Assembly (NCBI RefSeq): GCF_900018785.1
Contig: NZ_FCOY01000007.1
Coordinates: 854,632 to 918,631 of the forward strand
Origin: Xanthomonas massiliensis
GTDB lineage: Bacteria > Pseudomonadota > Gammaproteobacteria > Xanthomonadales > Xanthomonadaceae
Direction: 5' to 3'
Length of the DNA stretch: 64,000 bases
Shown: positions 43,501-53,312 of the stretch, piece after piece
Numbering within the stretch: position 1 is the first letter of the stretch
Layout: every line of letters starts with the position of its first letter
Notes under the pieces: model-generated
The model's database searches: none
Seen by the model: the letters and a program-made list of their open reading frames with translations, nothing else
What the model was told of the DNA's origin: nothing
Program-made: the position numbers and the translations under genes

Positions 43501-43906
43501 CCGTCTGGCCGGATGCAATCTCGTCAGGCGGGTCCACCCGGTGGAATCCCCACGTGGTGTTGTCGCCGGGGTTCTGCGATCCCAGGCGGAAGCCGTCGGC
43601 CGCCTTCCAGATGGCGGTACCGGTGTTCTTCAGGCTGACCGTGACCGGATAGGTCTGGCCGACCACCATCTGGGTGGGTACCGACTGGGACAGGAATTGC
43701 GAATCCCTTGCGGCCGGTACCGGTTCCTCCGGTTCCAGCGGGCAGCGCGATGCCTGGACGGTTGCGCCCCTGGGAACACTCGCCTGGGGAATGCTCGGAT
43801 CACTCGGACAGAACTCGACTGCCATCGCCTGTCCCGCTACGCCCATCCAGGCAGCCAATATCCATCCTGGAAACACACGCGCCGTCACGTTCCATATGCT
43901 GTGCAT
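40532..43906 (-). CDS. RHS/YD-repeat polymorphic toxin protein
   Basis: 1124 residues. Signal peptide about 1-29 (GVAGQAMA). An NBR1-like Ig domain is at about 80-175 (TVSLKNTGTAIWKAADGFRLGSQNP), a bacterial Ig-like domain at about 285-370 (DPDDGVAGVEFQVDGQ), then YD repeats from about 390 (TEYDELGRVI, YDQEGRRT, YDARGRL and more) to the RHS core end (YDPGIGRYLESDPIGL then NTYAYVSGNPVSLVDPSGL). The last 148 residues (977-1124) form the variable tip: two beta-rich halves around a conserved-looking NLMSSCPVAKERG. RHS shells enclose and deliver such toxic tips. The tip type is not certain. Confidence 0.88.
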   Translation of the reverse strand: MHSIWNVTARVFPGWILAAWMGVAGQAMAVEFCPSDPSIPQASVPRGATVQASRCPLEPEEPVPAARDSQFLSQSVPTQMVVGQTYPVTVSLKNTGTAIWKAADGFRLGSQNPGDNTTWGFHRVDPPDEIASGQTANFDFDVHAPMAAGTYNFQWRMVQDGVAWFGAITTNVKVTVLASLVTGRVDDITNGYLSGWACSTHLESPIDVHVYVGGAAGAGGTFVGSFRADRDNEAGVAQSCAAGGGHRFWIDLAPFVAQYAGKKIYVHGISPVGAANPAIAQSGVYAVPANRPPSVQLTAPGNGASVATLAPLHLAASASDPDDGVAGVEFQVDGQSVATVGAAPYEYIVSGLGVGSHSVRAIVRDTRGASAASATATVDVRPAAPGDPGVATVFSTSTEYDELGRVIAQRGNNGQEYRYEYDQEGRRTASVDAPGRRTAMAYDARGRLVAVTDSAGQVTRFAYDQADRIVQVTDPRGKATAYDYDGFGQLWRQVSPDTGATAFAYDGAGQRTSMIRADGVVTQYSYDGLGRVTGIVAGDQQQLFVYDACTNGKGRLCEAHGPSDAVLLGYTPQGALATRTDRIRFGAAMEQLDSAYAYDGLGRLSSIAYPSGLTVGYGYRDGRLSALSTSRDGAVGHVVDAVEYAAMSAAPTRVAYGNGLVKEIDYDQDLRMSGFAVKAGSAVVQQLDYGYSTADEITRIADAVNTALTQDIAYDPLGRLSELQRNGATHRMAYDANGNWTVYEEGNGVRSYDIDADSNRLLGYASTDPGDMGRQYGYDALGNRTSERASGDERSYGYSPFNRLAWVVVNGSRTDYVVNALGQRVGKSNAAGARQYTYLGQNQLLSERAPDGGWTDYLWLGGELVGVVRGGQTYWVHTDHLGRPEVASDANRVVVWKAYNYAYGRTVQQDDMGGLPLGFPGQYQDAETGLWYNGFRDYDPGIGRYLESDPIGLEAGANTYAYVSGNPVSLVDPSGLEGVGPWTFPPGPQRDAYMAAQNGARGPDFFQLSVSVYVFGGSVTLSRSGNVFVSGGIGRAYPNPVRGLGASLNAGNLMSSCPVAKERGAKTDKFLTGLGYSATAHDIIGGGAAYSPGSGGAVLYGVGAGVEVSPGSVGAQTPWSLPGW

Positions 43907-43970
43907 CGTCTCCCCACTCTCCTTCGATTTTCCGTTCGCCGGTGCTGCCTCTCCGGAACCGATATGTGTC

Positions 43971-46148
43971 CTACGGCGTCTGCATTACTTCCGTGCGAAC
44001 AACCTGCGAGGCGGCGTTGTACTGGTAGCGTGTGCGCTCGTAGCCACCCGAGCTCCGGGGTTGCGCCTCCTCGACCAGCCTCAGCGCAGCGTCATAGGCG
44101 TAGTAGTGCATCACGCCGTCGGGCTGGCGGATCCAGGCCATCTGCCCGGTGCCGTCATAGGCATATTCGGTCACTTGCCAGGCACCGTTGACGTAGTCCC
44201 GGCGCTGCAGGACACGTCCCCTGGCGTCGTAGCTGTATTCGACGATCTCACCGTTGGGGCCGGTGACACGCCCGGGCAAGCCCAATGCGTTGTAGCCGGC
44301 ATAAGTCGTCTGGTGCCCCAGACCGTTGCTCATGCTGAGCAGATCACCTTCCGGGGAATAAGCATAGGTGATCGCATCGGCACTGCCAGGCAAATGGCCG
44401 TCGACCACCATCTGCGAAATCAGGCCATTGCTCTGACGGACATACGCATACGTCGTCACCTGCGCGCGACCCTGGCCGTGTGCGGTCAGATCCACGACCG
44501 TGACTCTGGAAACCCGCCCATCGTCCACATATTCGTAGCGGGTTTCACGGTCACCAGCCACTGTCTCGCCGAGCAGGCGATTGTGTGCGGCATCCCAGGC
44601 ATAGGTCGTCGTGCGCTCCGCCTCGGTACCCACGGCTTCGATCTTTTTCAGGAGGTGGCCCTGGGCGTCGTAATCGAGGTCGGTCATGTTGTCGGCGAAG
44701 TCGCTGACGATGTCCTCGTACCCGTTGGCGTCGTAGGTCTTCTCCTTGTAGCTGGCCGGACAACGGGCGGTAGCCTGGCCACTTACCTCCACCAGCTTGT
44801 CGTCGACGTAGACGTAGGTGGTGACCCGTCCCAATGGGCTGGTCTCGGTTACCGCGATGCGGCTCGGGATGGTGGTGGTGGCATCGGTCGATGCCGCGAC
44901 CGCCATCCGCCCCCCGGATGCCACGGCGCGAGGCATATAGCAGATCATCAAAGCATTCGTGCAGAAGCCGCGTGGCTCATCCTCGGCGAAGCCACCGGGC
45001 GGGGACGGCTTGGGCGGCGGCGTCACGGTTTCGGTTGCCTGAACTGCATAGCTGAAACTGTATCGCTCGACGCCACCGGCATGTTCGGTAGAGGTTGCCC
45101 GGCCCTCGGCGTCGTAGCCGAATGTCGAGTAACGCACGCCATTGAAGGACTTCCCGGTCAATCCGCCTGCAAAGCGGCTATCCTCGTAGTGATACGCGAT
45201 GGTGGTCCCGGGCGTTCCAGGCAATGTAGTGCTGGCCAACCGTCCGTATCCGGGGCCGCTACCGAAGACGTTGGAAGTGTATCCGTAGCGATAGACGCTT
45301 CCGGCAGGATCCGTGACCTCAGTGACCACCCCGTCATTCCAAGTGAGCTTGATGGTGCGCCCCGAGCTGTGGGTCACCTGCTGCAGATACTTGCCCGAAT
45401 AAATGAAACTCCACGCCACGCCATGCTCATTGCGGCGTTCGATGATGTAGCCATCGGCGTTGTATTGCTCGATGCCGTTGTTCTCGTTGTACAAGGTGAA
45501 ACCGCCGTCGCCGTTGCGGACCACGAAGGCGATTGGACTGGCCCTCTCCTCCAGGTAGTGGCCACTGCCGGCGTCATACAGGAACTTGATCCGGCGGCCA
45601 TCGGGGCGCTGTGCCCACACGGTGTTGTCGGACAGCACCAAGCTGTAATCGAGATTGCTCAGCCAGTGTGTGCCGAACAGGCCGCGCCCGCTCCAGAACG
45701 CGTTGTAGGTGCGGCCCAGGTAGAGTCCCATTTCGCCGCCGGCAGCGAAATCGATTTCCGGTTCCACCTTGTTGCCGGTGGACAGTACGACCGGATTGCC
45801 GCTGACCTCGCCCTGGCCCGAACACCCCGCCTTGTTGGTCTTGTCCTCGGTGCGCTGTTCCTTGGCGGTTTCGGCAGGTTTGCTGATACCACCTCCGGAG
45901 GGCAGCCGATCTACGAACGGTGCCTCGTAGGGCGGCCAGTAGATGGGTTGCCAATCGATAGGAGGGTTCACCGTCATGCCCGGCAGATCGGTCGGTGCCT
46001 CGTCTGGTCGGACCTGGACGGTCGGAAGGGTGGGAGCCTGTACTGCGCCCATCCCCTGCATTGATCCAAGCACACCCAAGGCATACAGCATCGCTTTGGC
46101 CAGGCGGGCACGCCGCATACGCGACGGTGCAGATGATGTCCTTTTCAT
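43971..46148 (-). CDS. DUF6531/YD-repeat RHS-type protein without tip
   Basis: 725 residues from ATG 46148, chosen because AAAGGAGC precedes it; ATG 46172 lacks such a site. Signal-peptide-like N-terminus to about residue 38. A Pro-rich segment follows, then the DUF6531 opening SGNPVVLSTGNKVEPEIDFAAG and YD repeats to the end (YAYDGTGQMAWIRQPDG, YQYNAASQVVRTE). There is no RHS core end or toxin tip: the stop comes 65 bp before the second RHS gene. The two together resemble one long RHS protein split by a stop and new signal peptide, but the second gene has its own start and Ig domains, so two partner proteins are more likely. Confidence 0.83.
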   Translation of the reverse strand: MKRTSSAPSRMRRARLAKAMLYALGVLGSMQGMGAVQAPTLPTVQVRPDEAPTDLPGMTVNPPIDWQPIYWPPYEAPFVDRLPSGGGISKPAETAKEQRTEDKTNKAGCSGQGEVSGNPVVLSTGNKVEPEIDFAAGGEMGLYLGRTYNAFWSGRGLFGTHWLSNLDYSLVLSDNTVWAQRPDGRRIKFLYDAGSGHYLEERASPIAFVVRNGDGGFTLYNENNGIEQYNADGYIIERRNEHGVAWSFIYSGKYLQQVTHSSGRTIKLTWNDGVVTEVTDPAGSVYRYGYTSNVFGSGPGYGRLASTTLPGTPGTTIAYHYEDSRFAGGLTGKSFNGVRYSTFGYDAEGRATSTEHAGGVERYSFSYAVQATETVTPPPKPSPPGGFAEDEPRGFCTNALMICYMPRAVASGGRMAVAASTDATTTIPSRIAVTETSPLGRVTTYVYVDDKLVEVSGQATARCPASYKEKTYDANGYEDIVSDFADNMTDLDYDAQGHLLKKIEAVGTEAERTTTYAWDAAHNRLLGETVAGDRETRYEYVDDGRVSRVTVVDLTAHGQGRAQVTTYAYVRQSNGLISQMVVDGHLPGSADAITYAYSPEGDLLSMSNGLGHQTTYAGYNALGLPGRVTGPNGEIVEYSYDARGRVLQRRDYVNGAWQVTEYAYDGTGQMAWIRQPDGVMHYYAYDAALRLVEEAQPRSSGGYERTRYQYNAASQVVRTEVMQTP

Positions 46149-46505
46149 CCAAGCTCCTTTGGCAAGAATCACATACCGCGACCGGGGCCCTCAAGGGCAG
46201 CCGCTCGCCACTTCATGAACAAACCTTTAACCGAATATATCTTTAGCCTGAATGACAAAAAGTGAAATTCGTCGACATTTACGGCGCAACCTTGGCATGC
46301 CTCGTCAGCGCGAGCTGGCCGTGGTTGTCGAGTTCCTCAGATGGAGCTAACGCGGCGTTGTGGAATCGAGTAGCCGAAGCACTCGTCCAGATCACGAGCG
46401 AGGAAAACCGGGCCGGCAATTCCCAGAGGCGTGGCGGATGCCGCGTCTTCGCCATAGCCGCCGCGGCGGATTGCCCGACTGGCTGGGGAACGGTTCCGCC
46501 GCCGC
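46149..46505. other. 357-bp intergenic region with the RHS operon promoter
   Basis: The part at 46215-46270 is markedly AT-rich (TTTAACCGAATATATCTTTA), read on the minus strand with TATATT as a possible -10; I cannot fix a -35. The rest (46270-46505) shows no gene and no obvious hairpin. Confidence 0.4.
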
Positions 46506-49500
46506 TCAGCCGCTCGGGCGCAGGAACCGCGCCATCGAGGCGATGCCCGGTTGCGGCGGTTCGAACTGGGCGGCGATGTCGATGAAGCCGCGCATCACCG
46601 CGATCTCGCGCGGCGGGCGGTTGAGGGCGTCGCGCAGGTCCGGGTCGGCGCCGGCGCGCAGCAGGCGCTGCACCAGCAGCGGCAGGCCGTGCAGCGCGGC
46701 CAGGTGCAGCGGGCCGAAGCCGCGCGGGTCCTGCACGTCCAGGGCCACGTCCTCGTCGAGCAGGCGCTCGACGCCGGCCAGCACCACGTTCTCGTCGCAG
46801 GCGGTACCGGGTTCGGCGCGCGCGCCCAGCAGCAGCAGCAATGGGGTGACCGCGCCGGCGGCGATGCGGTCCGGCTCGGCACCGGCCAGCAGCAGCGTGT
46901 CCAGCAGCGCCAGCAGGCGGGCGCTGTCGCGCGCGGTGAAGCCGTACAGGGCGGCGCAGTGCAGCGGGCCCAGCTCCTGGGCATCGCCGGCATGGACGTC
47001 GGCGCCGGCAGCGAGCAGCCGCGTGGCGATGTCCGGCAGGCCCAGGGCCGAGGCCAGCATCAATACGGTGACGCCGCCGGGCAGGCGGTGCTCGATGTGC
47101 GCACCGGCCGCCAGCAATGCATCGACGATCGCGCCCTGGCGCATGCTCACCGCCGCCGACAGCGGGGTGGCGCCGCTGGCCGCGGCGTGCTGCGGATCGG
47201 CGCCGCGCGCCAGCAGCAGGCCCAGCACCTCGACATGGCCGCCGCCGGCGGCGCGCAGCAGGCCGGTGCAGCCCTGCGCGTCGGTGGCATCGACGGGCAG
47301 GCCGAGGTCGATCAGCCGGCGGACCGCGTCGGCATCGCCGGCCATCGCCGCGGCGGCCACGTCCTCCTCGCGCAGCGGCCGGCCCGGCAGGGTCCAGCCG
47401 TGCCAGTCCAGCCAGTCGGCCAGGTCGCGGCGGCCGGTGGCCAGGGCCACGCCCAGCGGGGTCTGGCCGTCGGCGGCGCGCGCGTCGGGGCGGGCGCCGT
47501 TGAGAATCAGCAGCTTGAGGGCGCTTTCCCGGCCCAGCGCGGCAGCCAGGTGCAGGGCGGTCATGCCGTGGCTGTCGCGGGCCTGGCCGTCCACGCCGTG
47601 CTCGAGCAGCCAGCGCTGCAGGCGCAGCCAGCCCAGGCGCACGGCCAGGGCCAGCGGCGGGTCGCCCAGCGGCGAGGCGCCGAACGGATCGGCGCCGTGT
47701 TCGGCCAGCTCCAGGGCGAATTGTTCCAGCCCGCGCGAGGCCTGGTCGTGCTGCAGGCAGGCGGCCAGGAAACGGCCCAGGCCGCCGCGCCCGGCCGGGC
47801 TGACGCCGTGGGCCAGCAGTGCCTGCAGCGCCGGCACCGCGTCCACGCCGCGGGCGAGCAGGGCGAACATCGGCACGTCGCCGGCCGCATCGACCACTTC
47901 GGCATCGGCGCCGTGCTCGAGCAGCCAGGCCACCCGGCGCGCATCCAGGGCGATGCCCGGCTCGTGCAGCAGCGAGCCCGTCTCGCGCGGGGTGCACAGC
48001 GCGGCCAGTGCCGCCAGGCCCGAATAGTTGTCCGCCTGCAAGGCGTCGCGCAGCAGCGCCAGCGGCGGGCGGTCCGGCAGGGCCGGGGTACCGCCCTCGC
48101 CTTCGGCACCGGCGGCCACCGCCTCGCCGACCGCGGCCGGCAGCGGGTAGTCCGGGTCGAGCGCGGCGACCACCGCCCACCGTCCGGCGGCGGCGGCCAC
48201 GTCCACCGCGCGCCGGCCGCCGTTGTCCGGCACCGCCGGATCCACGCCCAGCTCGATCAGGCGGCGCACCAGCGCGGCACCGACGCGCGCGCTGGCGGCG
48301 GCCAGGTGCAGGGCATTGCGGCCGTTGCCGTCGACGGCGCGGATGTCCGGGGCGGCGCGCAGCAGGTGTTCCAGCGCCGCGCCCTGCGCCTGGGCGGCGG
48401 CGGCCAGCCACGGCGTGGTGCCGTCCAGGTCGCGCGCCTCGATGTTGCCGCCGGCGCCGAGCAGGGCATCGACGACCGCGACGTGGCCGGCGCGGGCCGC
48501 CTCGTGCAGGGCGCTGCGGCGGCGTGCGTCGCGCGCATCCGCCCGCGCCTTGTGCTTGAGCAGCAGCTGCACCCCGGCCGGGTCGTCCTCCTCGGTGGCG
48601 GCGGCGGCCAGCAGCACCGGGGTGCCGCCTTCCGGCTCGGGACGCGCGCCGCGCTCGAGCATGAAGCGCGCCAGCCGCCAGTTGCCGGCCTGGCAGGCGA
48701 CCGCCAGCGGGGTCAGGCCGTCGTCGTTGAGCACGTCGATCTCGGCGGCGGCATCGCGCAGCAGCGCGGCCACGCCGGGATCGGAACTGCGCGCGGCATG
48801 GTGCAGCGGGGTGTTGCCCTCGGCGTCGCGGGCACGCGGGTCGGCGCCGTTGGCCAGCAGCGTCATCACCGCGTCGGGGCGGCCGTGCCAGCTGTCGCGG
48901 GTGGCGGCCAGCAGCGGGGTCATGCCGCGATGGGCATGGTTGACGTCCACGCCGCGGGCGATCAGCTCGCGCAGCAGGCGCAGGTCGGGCAGCACCGCGG
49001 CCAGGGTCGCCAGGCTGCGTTGCTCGCGCCAGTCCGGCTCGGGCAGGGCGAACGGGTCGGCACCGGCCTCCAGCAGTTGCAGGGCACGATCGACGCGGCC
49101 GTTGCGCGCGGCCTCGTACAGCGCCTCGGCCAGGTTGCCGTCGGGGACCGGCTCGGCCGGCAGCGCCTGCTCGGCCAGGCCGGCGAACAGATCCGCGGCG
49201 GTGGCCGCGCGCGGCGCCGCCGCCAGCACCGCGGCCGGGGTCAGGCGCTGCAGCAGCAGATGGCACCACGGCGACAACACCGTCAGGGCGAGGGCGCCGG
49301 GCCAGCGCGCGGCGGACGGCAGCAACCCGGGCCAGGCCAGGGCCACCGCGCCCGCCAGCACCGCCAGCACCAGCACCGCCGCCAGCAGGCCGCGCCAGCT
49401 CGACAGGTCGCGCCCGGGCAGGCCGCGCCAGGCCTCCGGCAACGGCACGCCGAGGCGCTCGCCGTCCTGCCACAGCGGCCAGGTCCGCCACAGCGCCAGC

Positions 49501-49868
49501 AATGCCGCCGCGACCGCCACGCTCAGCGCCAGCGTGGCCGCCAGGCTGCCGCTGTCGCGCAGCGCCACCAGCGGCCAGGCCACGAGCACGGCCAGGCCGG
49601 CCAGGCCGATGCCCCACAGCGCCAGCAACGGCCATGCCTCGCGCCGCAGCAACGCCGGCCAGGCCGGCAGCGGCGCCACGGCCGGCGTCACGCGGGTGCC
49701 GCGCCACCAGGAGATGCCCAGCGCCAGCGCCGGCTGCGCCAGCCAGGCCGTGATTGCGGCAATGCCGCCGCCGATGCCGCACAGCAGCGACAGCGCCACG
49801 CCGGCGGCGACCGCCAGCGGCGCCGGGCGCCGCCACGGCGGGACCGGGGAACGTCGGGACTCAGCCAT
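46506..49868 (-). CDS. Large membrane ankyrin-repeat protein
   Basis: 1120 residues from ATG 49868. About six membrane helices lie in the first 225 residues ([57 protein letters not shown] and others). The remainder is a soluble array of roughly twenty ankyrin repeats (for example [80 protein letters not shown]). The array contains some diverged units and a charged insert at about 600. It ends [28 protein letters not shown]. Such proteins bind partners at the inner membrane; no partner is apparent. The start overlaps the ycgL stop by eight bases. Confidence 0.85.
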   Translation of the reverse strand: MAESRRSPVPPWRRPAPLAVAAGVALSLLCGIGGGIAAITAWLAQPALALGISWWRGTRVTPAVAPLPAWPALLRREAWPLLALWGIGLAGLAVLVAWPLVALRDSGSLAATLALSVAVAAALLALWRTWPLWQDGERLGVPLPEAWRGLPGRDLSSWRGLLAAVLVLAVLAGAVALAWPGLLPSAARWPGALALTVLSPWCHLLLQRLTPAAVLAAAPRAATAADLFAGLAEQALPAEPVPDGNLAEALYEAARNGRVDRALQLLEAGADPFALPEPDWREQRSLATLAAVLPDLRLLRELIARGVDVNHAHRGMTPLLAATRDSWHGRPDAVMTLLANGADPRARDAEGNTPLHHAARSSDPGVAALLRDAAAEIDVLNDDGLTPLAVACQAGNWRLARFMLERGARPEPEGGTPVLLAAAATEEDDPAGVQLLLKHKARADARDARRRSALHEAARAGHVAVVDALLGAGGNIEARDLDGTTPWLAAAAQAQGAALEHLLRAAPDIRAVDGNGRNALHLAAASARVGAALVRRLIELGVDPAVPDNGGRRAVDVAAAAGRWAVVAALDPDYPLPAAVGEAVAAGAEGEGGTPALPDRPPLALLRDALQADNYSGLAALAALCTPRETGSLLHEPGIALDARRVAWLLEHGADAEVVDAAGDVPMFALLARGVDAVPALQALLAHGVSPAGRGGLGRFLAACLQHDQASRGLEQFALELAEHGADPFGASPLGDPPLALAVRLGWLRLQRWLLEHGVDGQARDSHGMTALHLAAALGRESALKLLILNGARPDARAADGQTPLGVALATGRRDLADWLDWHGWTLPGRPLREEDVAAAAMAGDADAVRRLIDLGLPVDATDAQGCTGLLRAAGGGHVEVLGLLLARGADPQHAAASGATPLSAAVSMRQGAIVDALLAAGAHIEHRLPGGVTVLMLASALGLPDIATRLLAAGADVHAGDAQELGPLHCAALYGFTARDSARLLALLDTLLLAGAEPDRIAAGAVTPLLLLLGARAEPGTACDENVVLAGVERLLDEDVALDVQDPRGFGPLHLAALHGLPLLVQRLLRAGADPDLRDALNRPPREIAVMRGFIDIAAQFEPPQPGIASMARFLRPSG

Positions 49869-50121
49869 GCCGCACGTCTTGTGCCAGGGCCTGCGTCGGC
49901 GGCAGTTGCAGGTAGTAGCCGCACCCGGCCAGCCGCTCGCGCACCTGGCTGGCATCGGCGCGGGCGAGCGTGCGCCCCGGCTCGAGCGCGACCTCCAGCA
50001 CGAAGGCGAACGGCGCCAGCGCCGCGTTCAGGGCATCCGGAAGCGGGGAGAAGTCGTCGCGCGCGGCGAGATAAAGATAGGTGTCCGGTTTGCGCCGGCT
50101 CTTGTACACGTAGGCTTGCAT
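49861..50121 (-). CDS. YcgL domain protein
   Basis: 86 residues from ATG 50121, the correct size for YcgL; the open frame extends to 50241 but the family begins [68 protein letters not shown] completes the fold. Conserved in gammaproteobacteria; function unknown to me. It shares a transcript with the ankyrin gene. Confidence 0.92.
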   Translation of the reverse strand: MQAYVYKSRRKPDTYLYLAARDDFSPLPDALNAALAPFAFVLEVALEPGRTLARADASQVRERLAGCGYYLQLPPTQALAQDVRHG

Positions 50122-50312
50122 GCCCGCGGGCGGCCTCCGCCCTGCGTTGATCCTGTCGACGATTGTGTCGGAAATGCCGCAGTGGCGAAAGCTTCGCCAA
50201 CCCGTCCCGTTCAGGCCGGGCCGCACGCGCGGCGGCGGCACCCGCGCAGGCGACCGATATACTCGCGGACCGTCTTCCTGCCCGGTCCCGCGTGACTCCC
50301 GTCGCTTCCGCC

Positions 50313-51503
50313 ATGGTGCCGCTGTCCATCCGCGCCTTCACCGCGACCACGGCCCTGGGCGCCGGCAATGTCGCGCAGCGCCAGGCGCTACAGGCACGCC
50401 GCAGCGGCCTGCGGCACAACGACTTCGGCGACCCGGCCACGCGCCTGGACTGCTGGATCGGCCGCGTGGACGGCTTGGAAGCGGCCCGCCTGCCGCCCGC
50501 ACTGGCCGGTTACGACAGCCGCAACAACCGTCTGGCCTGGCTGGCGCTGCAGCACGACGGGCTGATGGACGCGGTCGCGGCCGCGGTCCGGCGCCACGGC
50601 GCGGAACGGCTGGCGGTGGTGATCGGCACCTCCACCGCGAGCATCGATGCCACCGAGGCCGCGTACGCGCAGCTGCAGGGCCCGGCCGAGGCACCGCGCT
50701 TCCCGCCCGCGCTGGCGCGCCCGGCGGTGCACGATCCGCATGCGCCGGGCCGGTTCGTGCAGCAGGCCACCGGCCTGCGCGGGCCGTGCGTGACCGTGGC
50801 CACGGCGTGCTCGTCCAGTGCCAAGGTGTTCGCGCAGGCGGCGCGGCTGATCGCCGCCGGCGTGGCCGACGCGGCCCTGGTCGGCGGCGTGGACACGCTG
50901 TGCGGCAGCGTGCTGTTCGGCTTCAATTCGCTGCAGCTGGTCTCTCCGCATCCCTGCCGGCCGTTCGACGTGCGCCGCGACGGCCTCAACCTGGGCGAGG
51001 CGGCCGGCTTCGCGCTGCTCGAGCGCGGCGACGACGCCGACCTGCAGCTGGCCGGCTTCGGCGAATCCAGCGACGCCCACCACATGTCCGCGCCGCACCC
51101 GCAGGGGCTGGGCGCACGGCTGGCGATGGCCCAGGCGCTGGAGCGCGCCGCCCTGGCGCCGGCGCAGCTGGACTACCTCAACCTGCACGGCACCTCCACC
51201 CCGGCCAACGACAGCGTGGAGGCCGCGGCGGTGGCCGCGCTGTTCCCGCCCGCCCTGCACGCCGCCTCCACCAAGGCCTGGACCGGCCACACTCTGGGCG
51301 CGGCCGGCATCGTCGAGTCGGTGTTCTGCCTGCTCGCGCTGCAGGACGGCCACCTGCCCGGCACCCTCAACAGCGCCGAGCCGGACCCCGCCTGCGGGCC
51401 GCAGATCCGCTTCGCGCCCGAGCATCGCCCGATCCGCCACGCGATGAACAATTCCTTCGGCTTCGGCGGCAACAACTGCGCGCTGGTGTTCTCCCGGCCA
51501 TGA
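50313..51503 (+). CDS. Aryl polyene beta-ketoacyl-ACP synthase
   Basis: 396 residues from ATG 50313; GTG 50292 is an alternative. The Cys of the active site is in TACSSSAK, the His pair in [10 protein letters not shown] and [12 protein letters not shown], and the tail FGFGGNN is as in FabB/FabF. It extends the polyene chain by decarboxylative condensation on ACP. It overlaps by four bases with the chain-length-factor gene, forming the KS-CLF pair typical of type II systems that make aryl polyenes and xanthomonadin. Confidence 0.92.
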   Translation: MVPLSIRAFTATTALGAGNVAQRQALQARRSGLRHNDFGDPATRLDCWIGRVDGLEAARLPPALAGYDSRNNRLAWLALQHDGLMDAVAAAVRRHGAERLAVVIGTSTASIDATEAAYAQLQGPAEAPRFPPALARPAVHDPHAPGRFVQQATGLRGPCVTVATACSSSAKVFAQAARLIAAGVADAALVGGVDTLCGSVLFGFNSLQLVSPHPCRPFDVRRDGLNLGEAAGFALLERGDDADLQLAGFGESSDAHHMSAPHPQGLGARLAMAQALERAALAPAQLDYLNLHGTSTPANDSVEAAAVAALFPPALHAASTKAWTGHTLGAAGIVESVFCLLALQDGHLPGTLNSAEPDPACGPQIRFAPEHRPIRHAMNNSFGFGGNNCALVFSRP

Positions 51504-52276
51504 CCCGCGTCCCGCTCCTCGCCCACGTACAAGGCATCGGCTTCTGGGCCAGCGGCCTGCCCGGCTGGGACGCGGCGCGTGCGTTCGTGCGCGACGGCAC
51601 CCGCCCGGAGGCGGCCCCGGCGCGGCCGGCGCCGCAGCTGCTGGCGCCCAACGAGCGCCGCCGCGCGCCGGAGACGGTGGCCGTGGCGCTGGAGGCGGCG
51701 CTGGCCGCCTGCCACGACGCCGGCGCCGACCCGGCCACCCTGCCCTCGGTATTCGCCTCGGCCCACGGCGAGCAGGCGGTGACCGACTACCTGTGCCGCA
51801 GCCTCGCCAGCGAGCCGGCCGCGCTCTCGCCGATCCGCTTCCACAACTCGGTGCACAACGCCGCGGCCGGCTACTGGACGATCGGCGCCGACGCGCACGC
51901 CCCGGCCACCGCGCTGGCCGCCGGGCCGGCCAGCTTCGCCCAGGCGCTGCTGGAAGCGCTGGGACGGCTGGCCTGCGGCGACGCGGCGGTGCTGGTGGTC
52001 GGCTACGACGGCCCCGGGGTGGAACCGCTGGCGCAGGTCGCGCCCAGCACCGGCCTGCTCGGCGGCGCGCTGGTGCTGGCCGGCACGGGCAGCGGCCCGG
52101 CCCTACGCTTCGCGCTGGGCACGGCGACGGCGGCAGCGGCCGCGGGACCGCTGGCGCAGGCGCTGGCCGGCAACGCGATGGCGCCGATGCTGCCGCTGTT
52201 CGACCTGCTCGCCGGCGCGCCCGGCGCCTGCACGCTCGACGCCGGGCCCGGCCTGTGCCTGGCCGTGACCGCATGA
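51500..52276 (+). CDS. Beta-ketoacyl synthase chain-length factor
   Basis: 258 residues. It resembles the small KS-like proteins of aryl polyene clusters (Ketoacyl-synt_2): FASAHGEQAVTDYLCRSLASEPAALSPIRFHNSVHNAAAGYWTIG. The position of the active-site Cys is occupied by a different residue, so it is not catalytic but pairs with the KS and sets chain length. ATGA overlap on both sides ties it to the KS and glycosyltransferase genes. Confidence 0.88.
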   Translation: MTRVPLLAHVQGIGFWASGLPGWDAARAFVRDGTRPEAAPARPAPQLLAPNERRRAPETVAVALEAALAACHDAGADPATLPSVFASAHGEQAVTDYLCRSLASEPAALSPIRFHNSVHNAAAGYWTIGADAHAPATALAAGPASFAQALLEALGRLACGDAAVLVVGYDGPGVEPLAQVAPSTGLLGGALVLAGTGSGPALRFALGTATAAAAAGPLAQALAGNAMAPMLPLFDLLAGAPGACTLDAGPGLCLAVTA

Positions 52277-53109
52277 GCCGGCCGATCCTGGCGGACCAGG
52301 CCGCGATCGTCATCCCGGCCCTGAACGAGTCGCTGCGTATCCGCGAGGTGGTCCAGGCCGCGCGCGCGCAGTGCCCGCACGTGATCGTGGTGGACGACGG
52401 TTCCGACGACGGCACGCTCGAGCGCATCGCCGACCTGGCGGTGGTGCGGCTGCGCCACCCGCGGCGCCTGGGCAAGGGCGCGGCGCTGCGCACCGGTTTC
52501 GCCGAGGCCGCGCGCCTGGGCCTGCGCGGAGTGATGACCATGGACGGCGACGGCCAGCACGACGCCGCCGACTTCCCGCGGCTGCTGGCCGCGGCCAACC
52601 GCCACCCCGGTGCGATCGTGATCGGCGCACGCCTGCGCCAGCGCGCCTGCCAGCCGTGGCTGCGCCGCCTGGGCAACGCCTTCGGCGACTGGGGCATCGC
52701 CTGGGGCTGCGGCTACCGGCTGGTGGACAGCCAGAGCGGCCAGCGCTTCTATCCGCGCGCCGTGTTCACCCTGCCCGGCGTGCCCGGCGAGGGCTTCGTC
52801 TACGAGGCCCAGTTGCTGATCGCCGCCGCGCGCCGGCTCGGCAGCGGCGTGGTCGCGGTGCCGATCGTCACCCGCTACCCCGGCGACGGCCACGGCGCGA
52901 TGCGCCCGAGCCACTTCCGCCTGCTGCGCGACCTGTGGCGGATCACCTCGCAGGTCACCGCCGAGGTGCTTGCCCACGGCCACCTGGCGGCCACCTGGCG
53001 GTCGGTCCGTGCCAGCCGCGTGGTGGTGGACGGCGGCGCCGAGACCGCCTCGCGGCCGCCGGTGCCGGACGCTTCCGCCACGCCGTTGCACCCGGGCAAG
53101 GAAGCCTGA
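52273..53109 (+). CDS. Family 2 glycosyltransferase of the pigment cluster
   Basis: 278 residues. GT-A fold signatures: AIVIPALNE at about 10-18, VVDDGSDDGT at about 39-48, and MDGDGQHDAADF at about 88-99. The C-terminal part is a Q/R-rich segment (FVYEAQLLIAAARRLGSG, then PGDGHGAMRPSHFRL). In aryl polyene clusters such an enzyme sugars or otherwise decorates the lipid carrier of the pigment. Likely cytosolic, loosely membrane associated. Confidence 0.9.
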   Translation: MSRPILADQAAIVIPALNESLRIREVVQAARAQCPHVIVVDDGSDDGTLERIADLAVVRLRHPRRLGKGAALRTGFAEAARLGLRGVMTMDGDGQHDAADFPRLLAAANRHPGAIVIGARLRQRACQPWLRRLGNAFGDWGIAWGCGYRLVDSQSGQRFYPRAVFTLPGVPGEGFVYEAQLLIAAARRLGSGVVAVPIVTRYPGDGHGAMRPSHFRLLRDLWRITSQVTAEVLAHGHLAATWRSVRASRVVVDGGAETASRPPVPDASATPLHPGKEA

Positions 53110-53312
53110 GCCGCTCGCGGGCGGCGAGCGCCCGTGACCGCACGATGCCGGCGCGGGCAGGCGGCTGTCGGCACGAGGCGAACGGGGCGACGCCGCGCGC
53201 CGCCATCGACCGTGGCTGCCGGCAGGCGGACGGGCCGGCTGCCCCGCGCCGCTGCCGCAGCGCCCCCCTGGACGCCAGCCGGTGCCGGAAGCGCCAGCCG
53301 CGGCCGGCGGCG

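Noticed and set aside
43907..43970. Frameshift or stop splitting one RHS gene
   Set aside because: The downstream gene has its own signal peptide and Ig-type N-terminal domains, which would not occur in the middle of one RHS protein; kept as an open question in the findings.
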